NCBI RefSeq assembly: GCF_041276405.1
Contig: NZ_JBGGGT010000001.1
Location: 913,501 to 977,500, forward strand
Reading direction: 5' to 3'
DNA from: Microvirga sp. TS319
Lineage (GTDB): Bacteria; Pseudomonadota; Alphaproteobacteria; Rhizobiales; Beijerinckiaceae
Length of the DNA stretch: 64,000 nucleotides
The position numbers were made by a program, and so were the translations under genes. The notes below the pieces were generated by a model. It searched no databases, was not told the origin of the DNA, and saw only the letters and a program-made list of their open reading frames with translations. Each line of letters opens with the position of its first letter. Positions within the stretch are counted from its first letter, which is position 1. Positions 23,702 to 32,298 of the stretch are shown here, piece by piece.

Positions 23702-24408
23702 GTCCGATGCTCCACGATGCCCATATAGCGTCGAGCCACATATTCGAGGTGCTCGCGCATGGCGCGCTCGGCACGGTCGGGATCGCGGGTCACGACGGCC
23801 TGGAAGATCGACCTGTGGGCTTCATAGGCGGTTCGATCTTCGCCATAAGCGAGCGTCGCCCGCCGCTGTTCGAGGAGCCACTCGGCGAGTGCTGCGTGGA
23901 TAGCGGTGAAGATGGGATTGCGCGGTACGAGGGCGAAGACATAGTGGAAGTCGACGTCCGTTCGTTCGAAGCGCTTCAGATCGCCGATGGACTCCCTGTT
24001 CGCTTCCAGCGCCTGTTCCAGGCTGGAAAGATCGTCCTGCGTGGCATGAAGAGCCGCATGGCGGGCGAGGCCGGTTTCGAAGAAGATGCGGGCATTCTGG
24101 AAGTCCTGAATGCCGTCGGGCGCGGCCATCATGTGGCGAGCCGAGCCGGCGAGTGCTTCGATGACGATCTGAGGCGTCGGCCGGGTCACCCGCGCCCGCT
24201 CCCCGGAGCGGATCTCGACCAGTCCCATCTTGCGCAAATGAAAAAGCGCCTCGCGAACTGCCGGACGACCGACGCCAAACTGGCGCATCAGTTCCCGTTC
24301 AGAAGGAAGTCGACCGGACTCAGCAAATTCGCCGTCGCTGATCATCTGCTCAAGACGATCGGCGACCTCCTCATAGAGTTTCCGTGGCTGAATGGCCAGA
24401 TCGCGCAT
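23698..24408 (-). CDS. FadR-subfamily GntR regulator, NanR-like
   Basis: N-terminal winged helix (RKLYEEVADRLEQMISDGEF, then LPSERELMRQFGVGRPAVRE, ALFHLRKMGLVEIRSGERAR) and a C-terminal all-helical FCD effector domain with the metal-binding pattern D..H..H (RTDVDFHYVFA, later YEAHRSIF and REHLEYV). The spacing and the SGERARVTRP motif resemble E. coli NanR. It heads the operon and probably represses it until a sugar-acid effector binds. I chose the ATG at 24408, preceded by AAAGG at 10 bases; earlier ATGs at 24417 and 24426 are possible. A palindrome lies between the ribosome binding site and this start. Confidence 0.9.
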   Translation of the reverse strand: MRDLAIQPRKLYEEVADRLEQMISDGEFAESGRLPSERELMRQFGVGRPAVREALFHLRKMGLVEIRSGERARVTRPTPQIVIEALAGSARHMMAAPDGIQDFQNARIFFETGLARHAALHATQDDLSSLEQALEANRESIGDLKRFERTDVDFHYVFALVPRNPIFTAIHAALAEWLLEQRRATLAYGEDRTAYEAHRSIFQAVVTRDPDRAERAMREHLEYVARRYMGIVEHRT

Positions 24409-24419
24409 GTATGGCATAC
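24409..24419 (-). promoter_or_regulatory. Candidate autoregulatory operator (GTATG-G-CATAC)
   Basis: Perfect 5-bp inverted repeat around one central base, directly at the regulator's translation start. FadR-subfamily sites are short GTAT/ATAC-type palindromes, and NanR recognises GGTATA units; on the minus strand this is GGTATGCCATAC. Position and shape support it; binding is not shown. Confidence 0.42.
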
Positions 24420-24450
24420 CTTTCATGCCACATGCAGCACCATAGATCAC

Positions 24451-25048
24451 CGGCCATCGCAGGACAATGTAAAAGCACCGTCCCTACCTACAATGAGGCC
24501 GCAATAACCAGACAGAACTATTGCCGACTTCGAAAGGATTACATGATTCGAACGTCACCGGGCAGGGCGTCGCGAGCAGAAGGACGAGATGCGGCTGCAG
24601 CAGCTGCACGTTTTCTCACTCTGTGGACGTTGATAGATCCTGGACCCTCGCTGCGCTCTCCTCGGACTGACGGCACGGGGCCGACCTTAGCCTTAATTCC
24701 GCAATGGGGCTGCGAAGCGACCTTCACGCGAACTAGCTTGTGGGCTCAGGTTGACCCGTTGCTGACCTTGGCTGCCTATAATGCTGGTTCACAGCAGTTT
24801 TGCTGACTGGGGGCTCCGAAGCTTTGCCGACGAAGCTTAGCCTTGATACAGCGTCAGTGAGGACCCATGCGGGCCGATCGAGACACAACCAAGTTTCAAT
24901 TACAACTAAATTTCAATTTATGACGAAGTTGGTATAAGCAGTTACGAATTAACCTAGCTCAGACATATAAACCTATCACACGCTTTTGCTCATCTCGGCA
25001 AATGCTCAGCTTACTGGCTGAGCCATTTTCCCTTGGATACCTCGATCA
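24451..25048. other. Intergenic region between the sugar-acid cluster and the diguanylate cyclase gene
   Basis: No gene recognised. The segment 24890-24990 is markedly AT-rich and contains two copies of AATTTCAATT-like sequence about 20 bases apart (AAGTTTCAATTACAACTAAA followed by TTTCAATTTATG). It probably holds the promoter of the diguanylate cyclase gene. Confidence 0.4.
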
Positions 25049-26782
25049 ATGATACGCAAGCGACCGAACTTCCTCGGCTCCGGCATCAGGACTGCGCTCT
25101 TGCGAAGCGTCGGCCTGCCGGAGAACGAACGCGCCCCCGCAGCCATGATCCTGTCGCTGCTCGTAGCCTGTGTCGTTGTTCTCACTGTCGGCGCCACTCT
25201 CGGTGCATTCGTATATACATATCGGGCTCAGCAGGACCTCTTGGCTCTTCGGACGGAGAGCCGTGACGTCCGAAGCGTCCAGTTGGCCCTGCTCGACATC
25301 GAGAGTGGTGCACGAGGCTATGCCCTGTCCTCGCGGCCCGACTATCTCCAGCCCTATAGCGTTGGATCGCAGGCTCTCGATGACAACCGGGCGACGCTGG
25401 GCAAACTCGACCGGTTCGTGGCCGAGAAGTCCGGCAGTGCCCCAGGCACCCAGACCGCGTCTTCTCTCATCGCCCATCTCCGGTCCGAGCTGTCCAAGAT
25501 GATCAGTGCAGCGCAACCTGGAAGCGCCAGTGGAGCCGAGCAGTTCGCCCACCTGGACCGTACCAAAGCGACCATGGATACGCTGCGCCAGATCATGGGC
25601 CAGTTCCTGGCCACCAAGGCAGGCGAGGCAACCCAGGCAGAGGACAATGTCGCTGCGCTGCAGAGGCTCCTTCTCGCGCTCCAGATCATCAGTGGGATCG
25701 CTATCCTGACTGCGCTGTTCCTGGCCTTTCGCGGCGTGGTCAGCCAATCGCGAGCGCGGGCGGCTGCCATGGGCGAAGCGGTCCAGAACCGGGATCAGAT
25801 TGGACATCTGCTCTCGATGGCCGACATGTTGCAGAGCGCCATGGGGTACGAGGACGCGAATGCGGTGTTGCGGGCCACTGCTGGACGCTTGCTGTCCGGT
25901 TTTGGCGGCGCACTCTACATCTTCAACAATTCGCGTGACCGGCTCGACCTCTCCACAGCGTGGAATGTCGATGGCGCTGGGACTTCCCATCCACAGGTCA
26001 TCCCGCCATCGCAGTGTTGGGCGCTCAAGCGGGGAAAGCCCCACATCAATCGCGGAACCTATGGGGCGCTCCGCTGCAGCCATGCACTCGATGGGCAGAG
26101 TGCGCTTGAAATCCCGATGCTGGCGCGCGGCGAGGTTTATGGGCTCCTGCAGATCTTCAGTGATGACCCGACCGGGGAGGGCTTGGAAACGATCAAGCCG
26201 CTGGCGATTGCCCTGGCCGACAGTATGTCGTTGGCTTTGTCGAGCATTGCGCTGCGGGAGCGTCTACGCAACCAGGCCCTGCGTGATCCTCTCACCGGGC
26301 TCTATAACCGCCGCTTCATGGAGGAGGTACTCGAGAGCTTCGCCCTCCAGGCCGAAAGGCGGAACGCGCCGATGTCGGCGATCATGGTCGACCTCGACCA
26401 TTTTAAGAAGCTGAATGATCAGCACGGTCATGCCGTTGGCGATGCTGTGCTGCGTGATGTCGCCGCTGCCATTCTGTCCGCGTTGCGCAAGAGTGACATT
26501 GCATGCCGCTACGGCGGCGAGGAGTTGATCGTCCTGTTGCCGGACAGCGATCTTGTCACCGCGCGCACAAAGGCGGAGGAAATCCGCAAACGCATCGCGG
26601 AGATTTCGCCGGTCGAAGGCGTCGTGGTGAGCGCGTCCCTTGGTGTGGCGTCGATCCCGCAGACCTCGGCTAGCCCTGCGGATCTCTTAATGATGGCTGA
26701 TACAGCTCTCTACAAGGCCAAGCAGGAGGGACGGAATCGGGTCGAGACCGCGCCCGCACGGATGGCGCTCGTCAAACCGTAA
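25049..26782 (+). CDS. Membrane diguanylate cyclase with CHASE3-like and GAF domains
   Basis: This 577-residue protein makes c-di-GMP from two GTP. A first membrane segment (about 33-55, ILSLLVACVVVLTVGATLG) is followed by a periplasmic four-helix CHASE3-like sensor (about 60-205, with SVQLALLDIESGARGYALSS). A second membrane segment follows (LALQIISGIAILTALFLAFR), then a GAF domain (about 255-400) and a GGDEF domain from about 410. The GGDEF part has LRDPLTGLYNRRFMEE, VDLDHFKKLND and the active site RYGGEELIVLLP. The inhibitory I-site RxxD (RKSD) lies exactly five residues before GGEEL, so product feedback is expected. It stands alone, with no neighbouring phosphodiesterase. Confidence 0.93.
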   Translation: MIRKRPNFLGSGIRTALLRSVGLPENERAPAAMILSLLVACVVVLTVGATLGAFVYTYRAQQDLLALRTESRDVRSVQLALLDIESGARGYALSSRPDYLQPYSVGSQALDDNRATLGKLDRFVAEKSGSAPGTQTASSLIAHLRSELSKMISAAQPGSASGAEQFAHLDRTKATMDTLRQIMGQFLATKAGEATQAEDNVAALQRLLLALQIISGIAILTALFLAFRGVVSQSRARAAAMGEAVQNRDQIGHLLSMADMLQSAMGYEDANAVLRATAGRLLSGFGGALYIFNNSRDRLDLSTAWNVDGAGTSHPQVIPPSQCWALKRGKPHINRGTYGALRCSHALDGQSALEIPMLARGEVYGLLQIFSDDPTGEGLETIKPLAIALADSMSLALSSIALRERLRNQALRDPLTGLYNRRFMEEVLESFALQAERRNAPMSAIMVDLDHFKKLNDQHGHAVGDAVLRDVAAAILSALRKSDIACRYGGEELIVLLPDSDLVTARTKAEEIRKRIAEISPVEGVVVSASLGVASIPQTSASPADLLMMADTALYKAKQEGRNRVETAPARMALVKP

Positions 26783-26967
26783 GGCTCCTGGTCGGGAACG
26801 CCGACGACCCGATTCGACGATTGAGCCTGTCGGGTTGTTGTGGCTCGTTTCTTTCGATGTGCGTGATTGCCGCGCCATTCGCACCCACGTGGCTGTGCGC
26901 GGATGAGCATTCAGGATATCAGCCTGCGCTAGCAGTTCGTCATTCGCACTGACAACTGCCGCTCCTG

Positions 26968-27003
26968 GCCGATTTCATTCTCTAATGGGTCAAGAGGCAG
27001 CCC
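26968..27003 (-). repeat. Second dispersed repeat family (R2), piece 1
   Basis: Inverted relative to 39447-39482 and identical at 32 of 36 positions by hand alignment, including GTGACCCATTAGAGAA-like core TGACCCATTAGAGAA and AATCGGC. Confidence 0.65.
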
Positions 27004-27470
27004 TCCGATCCTGAGCCTTTGTGCGCTTCCAAAGGGTGTCTGCGTTCTCTCCGTGCTCCAGGACACTTGATGGGGTTGAAAAAGTCCTCGTAAACGGCGG
27101 CGGCTCGTGATTGCCGAATGAGGCATTGTCGACGAGCATGCCGGGGAGGTCGCCTGTGCACTGGCCGGCACGCCAGCCTGTGAGCGGTCGCGCCAGGGCC
27201 GCAAGCGCATCGAGATGCGGGTTGCCCGTCTCAAGCGAGTTCTCACGATGGGACGTCTGCGGGTGCGGGGTCCGTGCGGCGCTCGGACGAGTTCCTGCTG
27301 GCGGCAACGGCTTAGAACCTGAGAAAGCCCGCCAGGCTGGTCACTTCACCAGGGCCTCCCATGATCCAACGAGCCTGAAAAGGCCCGAAGGATACACCTC
27401 ACCACGGTCCTAACCTCAACAAGGCGAGCTACGCCGCTGTCCCAGCCCGTCTGGATGCCGACCTTGGCAC

Positions 27471-27497
27471 CGCAATCGGCACTACTCGGAAGGAGCG
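27471..27497 (+). repeat. Second dispersed repeat family (R2), piece 2
   Basis: CGCAATCGGCACTACTCGGA followed by AGGAGCG matches 39473-39499 at 25 of 27 positions. Together with piece 1 it covers the whole 39447-39499 unit. Confidence 0.6.
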
Positions 27498-28168
27498 GTG
27501 AGCTTCCAGATCGACAGCCATAGCAGAACTCGCACGGCGTCCTTAACCGACTCCGAATGCATCCGCACGATCCTTCAAGGATGGAAGTTTATCCAGGGTC
27601 GAGATTTTCCAACATGCTGTTGGAGAATCTGTCCCACAGCGTGTGGAACGCGTACGGCACGCCCAGCATGTCTAGCGTCCGTCGGCTTTGAACGGCAAAA
27701 TTGGCGTTCACGTAACTTCCGGAGAGGCGGGGTTTGTCCCTTGGCTGTCGCCATGATCGATTCCCAAAGCCCTTCAGGCTCTCTTCAGAAAGCAAACCTT
27801 GCGGTATGCAAAGAACTGTTAGATGCGCTCGGCATACTGCTGGGAACCGCGACTGTCGCTCGCAGCCCGTCGCTACAAGGCGATATCCTTGTGGTCCGCA
27901 TTACAGAGCCAAACCTTCTGCCAGCTAGCGCTCGGCCCGTTTCTTCAAGGGGCTCCCTTTTGCGTATGAAGTCGTGAAGCCATCGAAAATCAGACATCGC
28001 TGAAAACAGTGTCGGAATCGCCTCGCCGGACAAAGCGCCCTTTATCAGAGATGAGGAGCCGGAGGGCTGGCAGGCTATGGCGAGGTGTTTCAAACTTGCA
28101 CTTCTCTCCCCGAGCGGAACCATTCGTCTTGAGACCTCATTGCCGTGTGTAGGAAATGGAGGTTTCCA

Positions 28169-28762
28169 ATGCCGGACGAGAAGATCGACCGAAAACGCCC
28201 GGTCGGCGCGGAGAACGAGCCCAAACCGATCCAGCAGCGGCACGTGGACGACGCCGTCGATGACAGCTTCCCTGCGAGCGATCCACCCGCCTGGACCACG
28301 TCGGCATCGAAGAGTGTCGCCGCGGAATGTGAGCCTGACGACCTGAACGAGCCGCCGACTCCGCCTGGCCAAGGGTTGGAAGCACGGTCCGGCGGCGACC
28401 AATCGTCCGGCCTCACCCGTGACCTTTATCAGCGTGGCCAGAGCTACCTGGAGCAGGGCAGGCACTATATGCCGGAGGCTGAGCGCTATTACCGGCAGGG
28501 CACTGAAACCGTGAGCCGATCCGTGCGGGAGCACCCGCTTGCCACCGTGCTCGCCGTGGGTGCGCTCGGCTGTGCCGTCGGCTGGCTTCTAGGCCGCCGG
28601 GTGACGGCTTCCGGTCCGACGAGGCAGTGGCAGCCCGGCTCCAACCAGCGTCCGCGAGAGACGCAGAACTGGCGTCCGGCCCCGCAAGCGGTCCGCGGCG
28701 CAGGGCAGGCTCCGGCCCACGGCGAGGCCGAAGCGGCGAGCCAAACGAACAACAGCTTCTGA
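28169..28762 (+). CDS. Hypothetical membrane-anchored protein with YqjD/DUF883-like C-terminal part
   Basis: This 197-residue protein starts at an ATG following GGAGGTTTCCA. The N terminus carries HVDDAVDDSFPASDPPAWTT, a short conserved motif found at the start of many alphaproteobacterial small proteins. The middle is hydrophilic (YQRGQSYLEQGRHYMPEAER). Residues about 120-145 read SVREHPLATVLAVGALGCAV then GWLLGR, the C-terminal membrane anchor of DUF883 (YqjD/ElaB) proteins that bind ribosomes in stationary phase in E. coli. A Pro/Gln-rich tail of 45 residues extends beyond. A good terminator follows. Role in stress is inferred from family. Confidence 0.72.
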   Translation: MPDEKIDRKRPVGAENEPKPIQQRHVDDAVDDSFPASDPPAWTTSASKSVAAECEPDDLNEPPTPPGQGLEARSGGDQSSGLTRDLYQRGQSYLEQGRHYMPEAERYYRQGTETVSRSVREHPLATVLAVGALGCAVGWLLGRRVTASGPTRQWQPGSNQRPRETQNWRPAPQAVRGAGQAPAHGEAEAASQTNNSF

Positions 28763-28794
28763 TCAGGCTGGAACTGGCTTTCCGCGCCAATCCG

Positions 28795-28828
28795 GCCCTT
28801 GGCCTCGATCATTGCGGCCAAGGGCTTT
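28795..28828 (+). terminator. Rho-independent terminator
   Basis: Ten-base perfect arms GCCCTTGGCC / GGCCAAGGGC, 11-base loop, then TTTA. It lies 32 bases downstream of the stop at 28762. Confidence 0.75.
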
Positions 28829-28960
28829 ACACGGGTGGAAGGCGGGACACGCCGTAGAACACAAGACGCCGTGCTGCGAGAAGGCGCCTGAGCCGCGACA
28901 CGCGCCGGCGCACCTCGACGACGCACGACAGCAGGCTCTGCTTGGCGGACCGGATGAGCA

Positions 28961-29469
28961 TCACCTCCTCCAGGCGATCCGGAAGGCTTCCAGAGCAGCG
29001 AGCGCCTCAAAGGAGGCGGTAAGGTGCCAGTCGAGCTGCGAGGCCACAAGTGCCGGCGGGCCCAAGGCGCCGATCAGGGTTTCGTCCTTGTCCTGCTCGC
29101 GAACGGCCTCCAGGAACGGCAGGTCCCCGTCATGGACGGTGATGATCGATCGCGGTTCGACGAGAAACTCCAGGTGTACAGCTGCCCGGGCAGTAGCTCC
29201 TCTCGCCCATTGTCGTCTGTCGGGCCGAGCGCCACGACATCGAACCGAAAGTCCTCGCCACAATTGTCGAGATATAGGTCGTCCTGCGAGCGCAGGAGCC
29301 CGCGAAGCGAAGCGTCGTCGAGGCTGAAGAGCCTGGCCAGAGGGGCGAGGACCTGCCGGTCCCGGGTGGCGGCGTCGACCCAGAGCAGGCTGCGAAATCC
29401 GAGGAGGATCTGGGCGCCAAGGATGAGGGTGTGGTTTTCGCTAAGAACCTCCTCAACTTGGTCGTTCAC
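28961..29469 (-). pseudogene. Chimeric relic: DUF6328-like start joined to a CorA-like fragment
   Basis: From a GTG at 29469 the frame reads MNDQVEEVLSENHTLILGAQ then ILLGFR, the N terminus of DUF6328 membrane proteins. It passes directly into SLLWVDAATRDRQVLAPLAR, LFSLDDASLRGLLRSQDD and FRFDVVALGPTDDNG, which is the N-terminal cytoplasmic domain of a CorA-type magnesium channel. Homology then continues in another frame (EFLVEPRSIITVHDGDLPFL, QDKDETLIGAL, LLDWHL-like and TASFEALAALEAF) and stops at 28961. The CorA membrane helices with the GMN motif are missing. A deletion, a fusion and a frameshift have therefore all occurred. Not functional. Confidence 0.6.
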
Positions 29470-29537
29470 GCTCGCAATGGCGGCCACCAGCGGAGGCGAG
29501 GGCCGATTGGTTCCTGGGTCGGCCGCCTGATAGCTTT

Positions 29538-29562
29538 GGAACGCCCAACAGGATCGGACGTT
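29538..29562 (+). promoter_or_regulatory. EcfG-type general stress promoter (GGAAC-N16-CGTT)
   Basis: GGAAC at 29538-29542 and CGTT at 29559-29562 with a 16-base spacer match exactly the consensus of sigma-EcfG promoters in alphaproteobacteria. The predicted start of transcription is about 20 bases before the ATG at 29588. Confidence 0.7.
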
Positions 29563-29587
29563 ACTCCCGCTCTGCTGAGTAGCGCCC

Positions 29588-30082
29588 ATGGGCCACCCGA
29601 CCACGCCACGCGATGGACAGCCTCTGGACCCCGACACGGTTCCGGTGCGGGAGCACGACTGTCGGAGCGCCACCCGGTCGGAGGCCGAGGAGATCCTGCC
29701 GCTCGTCGAAGAGACCGCTGTGATCCGCAAGCGGGAAGTCGTCACCGGCAAGGTCCGGATCGGGACTGTCACCGACACGATCGAAGAACTTGCCAGAGCC
29801 GACCTGCAACGTGACTTCGTCGAGGTCACTCGCGTGCCTGTCGACAAGGTGGTCGACACCGCTCCCGAGATCAGGACCGAAGGCGACGTCACCATTGTGC
29901 CGGTGCTCGAGGAGGTGCTCGTCGTTACAAAGCAGCTCGTCCTCAAGGAGGAGCTGCATGTCCGGCGACGGGTAGAGTCCGAGGCCGTCGAGGTGCCCGT
30001 CAGCCTACGCAAGCAGCGGGCCATCGTGGAGCGTGAGGCTCTCGATGGCTCGACCATCAACAAGGAGGAGACAGATCGATGA
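29588..30082 (+). CDS. DUF2382 (YsnF/AvaK C-terminal domain) protein
   Basis: This 164-residue protein consists essentially of one DUF2382 domain: EEILPLVEETAVIRKREVVT, GKVRIGTVTDTIEELARADL, QRDFVEVTRVPVDKVVDTAP and EIRTEGDVTIVPVLEEVLVV, ending HVRRRVESEAVEVPVSLRKQ. This is the beta-rich E-x-V-x-V repeat pattern of YsnF-like stress proteins. It is preceded by an EcfG-type promoter and overlaps the next DUF2382 gene by ATGA. No signal peptide. Biochemical function of the family is unknown; association with general stress response is supported by the promoter. Confidence 0.85.
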   Translation: MGHPTTPRDGQPLDPDTVPVREHDCRSATRSEAEEILPLVEETAVIRKREVVTGKVRIGTVTDTIEELARADLQRDFVEVTRVPVDKVVDTAPEIRTEGDVTIVPVLEEVLVVTKQLVLKEELHVRRRVESEAVEVPVSLRKQRAIVEREALDGSTINKEETDR

Positions 30083-31188
30083 CGTCGAGTTTGAGCTCGG
30101 GTTCTTCGTCAACCCGGCGAATGGTGACGGCCTTCTTCGACAGCCGCAGCGATGCCGAGCAGGCCATCGAACGCCTGACCGCGGCCGGCGTATCGCGCGA
30201 CAGCATTCGCTTCATGCCGGGTGACGAGCGTGACCCAGTCGATAATGATGCCGGCTCGTCCGCGCGCACCGAATCGCGTGGTTTCTGGGATTCCCTGGGG
30301 GATTGGTTCCTGCCGGACGAAGACCGGGGCACCTTTGCCGAAGGCCTGCGCCGCGGCGGCTACCTGCTTTCCGTAGAAGCCAGTGATGCCCAGTACGAGC
30401 GGGTGCTCGACATCCTCGATGACGAGGGCACGATCGACATCGACGAGCGGGCGGACACCTGGCGCTCGGAAGGGTGGACGGGCACGTCCGGTTCCTCGAC
30501 GTCCGATGTCCTGTCCGGTTCAACCGCGAACCTGACCACCGGAGACGCCGCAACAGCCTCCGGGATCGCGTCAGGCACGGCCGATAGGAGCACGGCCGCC
30601 GGTGCGACCCGCTTCTCCGATGATCTTGCCGCCACGGATGCGGGCTCCGCAACCGCCGTTCCGCCGATGTCACCGGAATCCCGGATGACCGATTTCGATG
30701 CCGACGGATCGACGCGATCAGACAGGACTGTCGATGTGCCCAGCCCCGGCGGGGCCGGCCCGACCGGTGCCCAGGGCCGCCTGTCGGATCGGGACGAAGA
30801 GGTCATTCCTGTCGCTGAGGAGCGGCTGCGGGTGGGCAAGCGCGATGTCAGCCACGGGCGCGTTCGCGTTCGCTCCTACGTGGTGGAAACTCCGGTCGAG
30901 GAGCAGGTCACGCTCCGCGAGGAGCGGGTTGCCGTCGAACGCCACCCGGCCGACCGTGCCCTGAGCGACGCCGATCAGGCGTTCCAGGAACGCACCATCG
31001 AGGCCGAGGAGCGGGGCGAGGAGGCGGTCGTCTCCAAGGAAGCCCGGGTCACGGAAGAGGTGGTCGTCCGCAAGGAGGCCGAGCAGCGCACTGAAGCCGT
31101 GTCGGACACCGTCCGAAAGACCGAGGTTGAGGTCGAAGACGAGCGCGGCACCAAGATCCGCGGCACCGGCACCACGGACCGGACCTGA
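30079..31188 (+). CDS. General stress protein with N-terminal YflT/GSP17M-like and C-terminal DUF2382 domains
   Basis: The N terminus (about residues 13-110) has TRRMVTAFFDSRSDAEQAIE then RLTAAGVSRDSI, the GSP17M/heat-induced stress fold, with GGYLLSVEASDAQYERVLDI. A long Ser/Thr/Gly/Asp-rich low-complexity linker covers about 135-240. The DUF2382 domain (about 250-369) has RDEEVIPVAEERLRVGKRDV, VRVRSYVVETPVEEQVTLRE and ERVAVERHPADR, with a charged KEARVTEEVVVRKEAEQRTE tail. This is the YsnF architecture. It is coupled to the single-domain gene upstream, and both should be under the EcfG-type promoter. A strong terminator follows. Confidence 0.86.
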   Translation: MTSSLSSGSSSTRRMVTAFFDSRSDAEQAIERLTAAGVSRDSIRFMPGDERDPVDNDAGSSARTESRGFWDSLGDWFLPDEDRGTFAEGLRRGGYLLSVEASDAQYERVLDILDDEGTIDIDERADTWRSEGWTGTSGSSTSDVLSGSTANLTTGDAATASGIASGTADRSTAAGATRFSDDLAATDAGSATAVPPMSPESRMTDFDADGSTRSDRTVDVPSPGGAGPTGAQGRLSDRDEEVIPVAEERLRVGKRDVSHGRVRVRSYVVETPVEEQVTLREERVAVERHPADRALSDADQAFQERTIEAEERGEEAVVSKEARVTEEVVVRKEAEQRTEAVSDTVRKTEVEVEDERGTKIRGTGTTDRT

Positions 31189-31204
31189 TCCTGCTCATGA
31201 TGAC

Positions 31205-31236
31205 AGACCCGGAGCGACGTCGCTCCGGGTCTCTTT
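31205..31236 (+). terminator. Rho-independent terminator of the DUF2382 operon
   Basis: AGACCCGGAGCGA-CG-TCGCTCCGGGTCT: 13-bp perfect arms followed by CTTT, starting 17 bases after the stop at 31188. Confidence 0.85.
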
Positions 31237-31437
31237 CCGTCTGCCGCACAGGCGATGAAACCGCGGTCATTCAACGGACCACACCCATCGAAAGGCCCTT
31301 CGCCCGGTCCGTCACCGACTGGGATGGGGCAGCCTGATTTGGCTTGATCGCCTGTCTGGCGTGCGGCATCGCAGCCGGAACAGTCTCTCAGGCCAGACAT
31401 TGCTCCCGAAGGCGGCCATAGGGGCCGGAGACACGCC

Positions 31438-31731
31438 ATGATCTGGGTTCGCAGGATCATCGACCCGGGCGAATGGAACGCGGTGCAGGACCACTTCGAA
31501 GGCCTGTTCGTGAAGCTTGGATGTCCGGGCCAGATGATGCTGGTGGCGACCACCGGCCCTGACGCGACCGTGCTCTTCGCCAGTCTTCCAAATCCGTCCC
31601 TCCTGCACGCCTTGGCGGGGTTCGAGCAGGTCGGTGATGACCAGCTGCCGGCCGAAGCCTCGCTTCTTATCGGCCACAACCACGCCTTTGAGACGCAGTT
31701 CAGGTACGCGAAGTGGAAGCCTGCGGGCTAG
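31438..31731 (+). CDS. Hypothetical protein (97 aa)
   Basis: The protein starts MIWVRRIIDPGEWNAVQDHF and has QMMLVATTGPDATVLFASLP and AFETQFRYAKWKPAG. The alternating strands and the short helix suggest a compact alpha/beta fold. The start is preceded by GGCCGGAGACACGCC, a weak site. No family recognised. It stands alone between the DUF2382 operon and a convergent small gene. Confidence 0.5.
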   Translation: MIWVRRIIDPGEWNAVQDHFEGLFVKLGCPGQMMLVATTGPDATVLFASLPNPSLLHALAGFEQVGDDQLPAEASLLIGHNHAFETQFRYAKWKPAG

Positions 31732-31763
31732 CATCGACGCGGGATCGCCGTTGAACAGCGAAG

Positions 31764-31901
31764 CTAGTGCTTGGAGCCGGTCTGCCCCTCGACGATTTCG
31801 CTGACGGCCCATTTCGTGGATTGGGCTGGCATAGCTCCTTTAGGTTTTTCTTTCTTCGGTTTCTTGGCTTCCCGATTCCCATGCTGTTCGCGGTGTGCCA
31901 T
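31764..31901 (-). CDS. Small lysine-rich protein with NREAKKPK motif (45 aa), second copy
   Basis: MAHREQHGNREAKKPKKEKP is followed by KGAMPAQSTKWAVSEIVEGQ and TGSKH. The GNREAKKPK core is shared with the gene at 1533-1679 while the C-terminal halves differ. Start 31901 follows CCGGAGGAGAAGGTC, a very strong ribosome binding site. Two independent copies in one window, each with a good site, make a real family likely. Function unknown. Confidence 0.68.
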   Translation of the reverse strand: MAHREQHGNREAKKPKKEKPKGAMPAQSTKWAVSEIVEGQTGSKH

Positions 31902-32298
31902 GACCTTCTCCTCCGGCATCCCGAAATCGTCTGAAGCGCTCAGCGGATCACACCTCCCAACTGTATCACACAAGAGCAACGGGAGGACGAGTCGAACTGG
32001 ATCTGACCGTTGACAATGCGGCGACTGCCGATATCTATTGACTTTATGGGGGCTGCGATCCCCTCATGAGGCGACATGCCCAAGCTCGCGTCCAGCTCTC
32101 CTTCAGCGAGGACGCATTGTCATGCTGGCAGCCAACATCATCTCCATCAACAAGCCGTTCCGCTCGAGTGGCACACCCAAGTGCCCGATCCCTGATGATC
32201 ATGGACCGGCGAAGGTTCCGCTGCCGATCCATGGCCGATCCCAGGCAAATAGTTCCGTCCATGAGCGGGAGAACCGGGGGCGATGCAAGGAGAGCAAA

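Larger units (their letters stand above)
26783..28168. other. 1.4 kb without recognisable genes; two pieces of a dispersed repeat
   Basis: Several open frames exist on both strands (for example minus 26929-27307 and minus 27589-27795), but none has a family motif, a ribosome binding site or matching codon use. Two segments (26968-27003 and 27471-27497) match the sequence at 39447-39499, which indicates decayed repetitive DNA. Confidence 0.45.

Noticed and set aside
26929..27795. Minus-strand frames of 68-105 codons in the gene-poor stretch
   Set aside because: No motifs, no start signals, and two segments coincide with the R2 repeat.
28113..28140. GGAAC followed by CATT at 17 bases upstream of the 28169 gene
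   Set aside because: Same reason: the -10 box does not match the EcfG consensus.
31377..31402. GGAAC-N16-CATT upstream of the 31438 gene as an EcfG-type promoter
   Set aside because: The -10 element lacks the conserved GTT; spacing alone is not enough.
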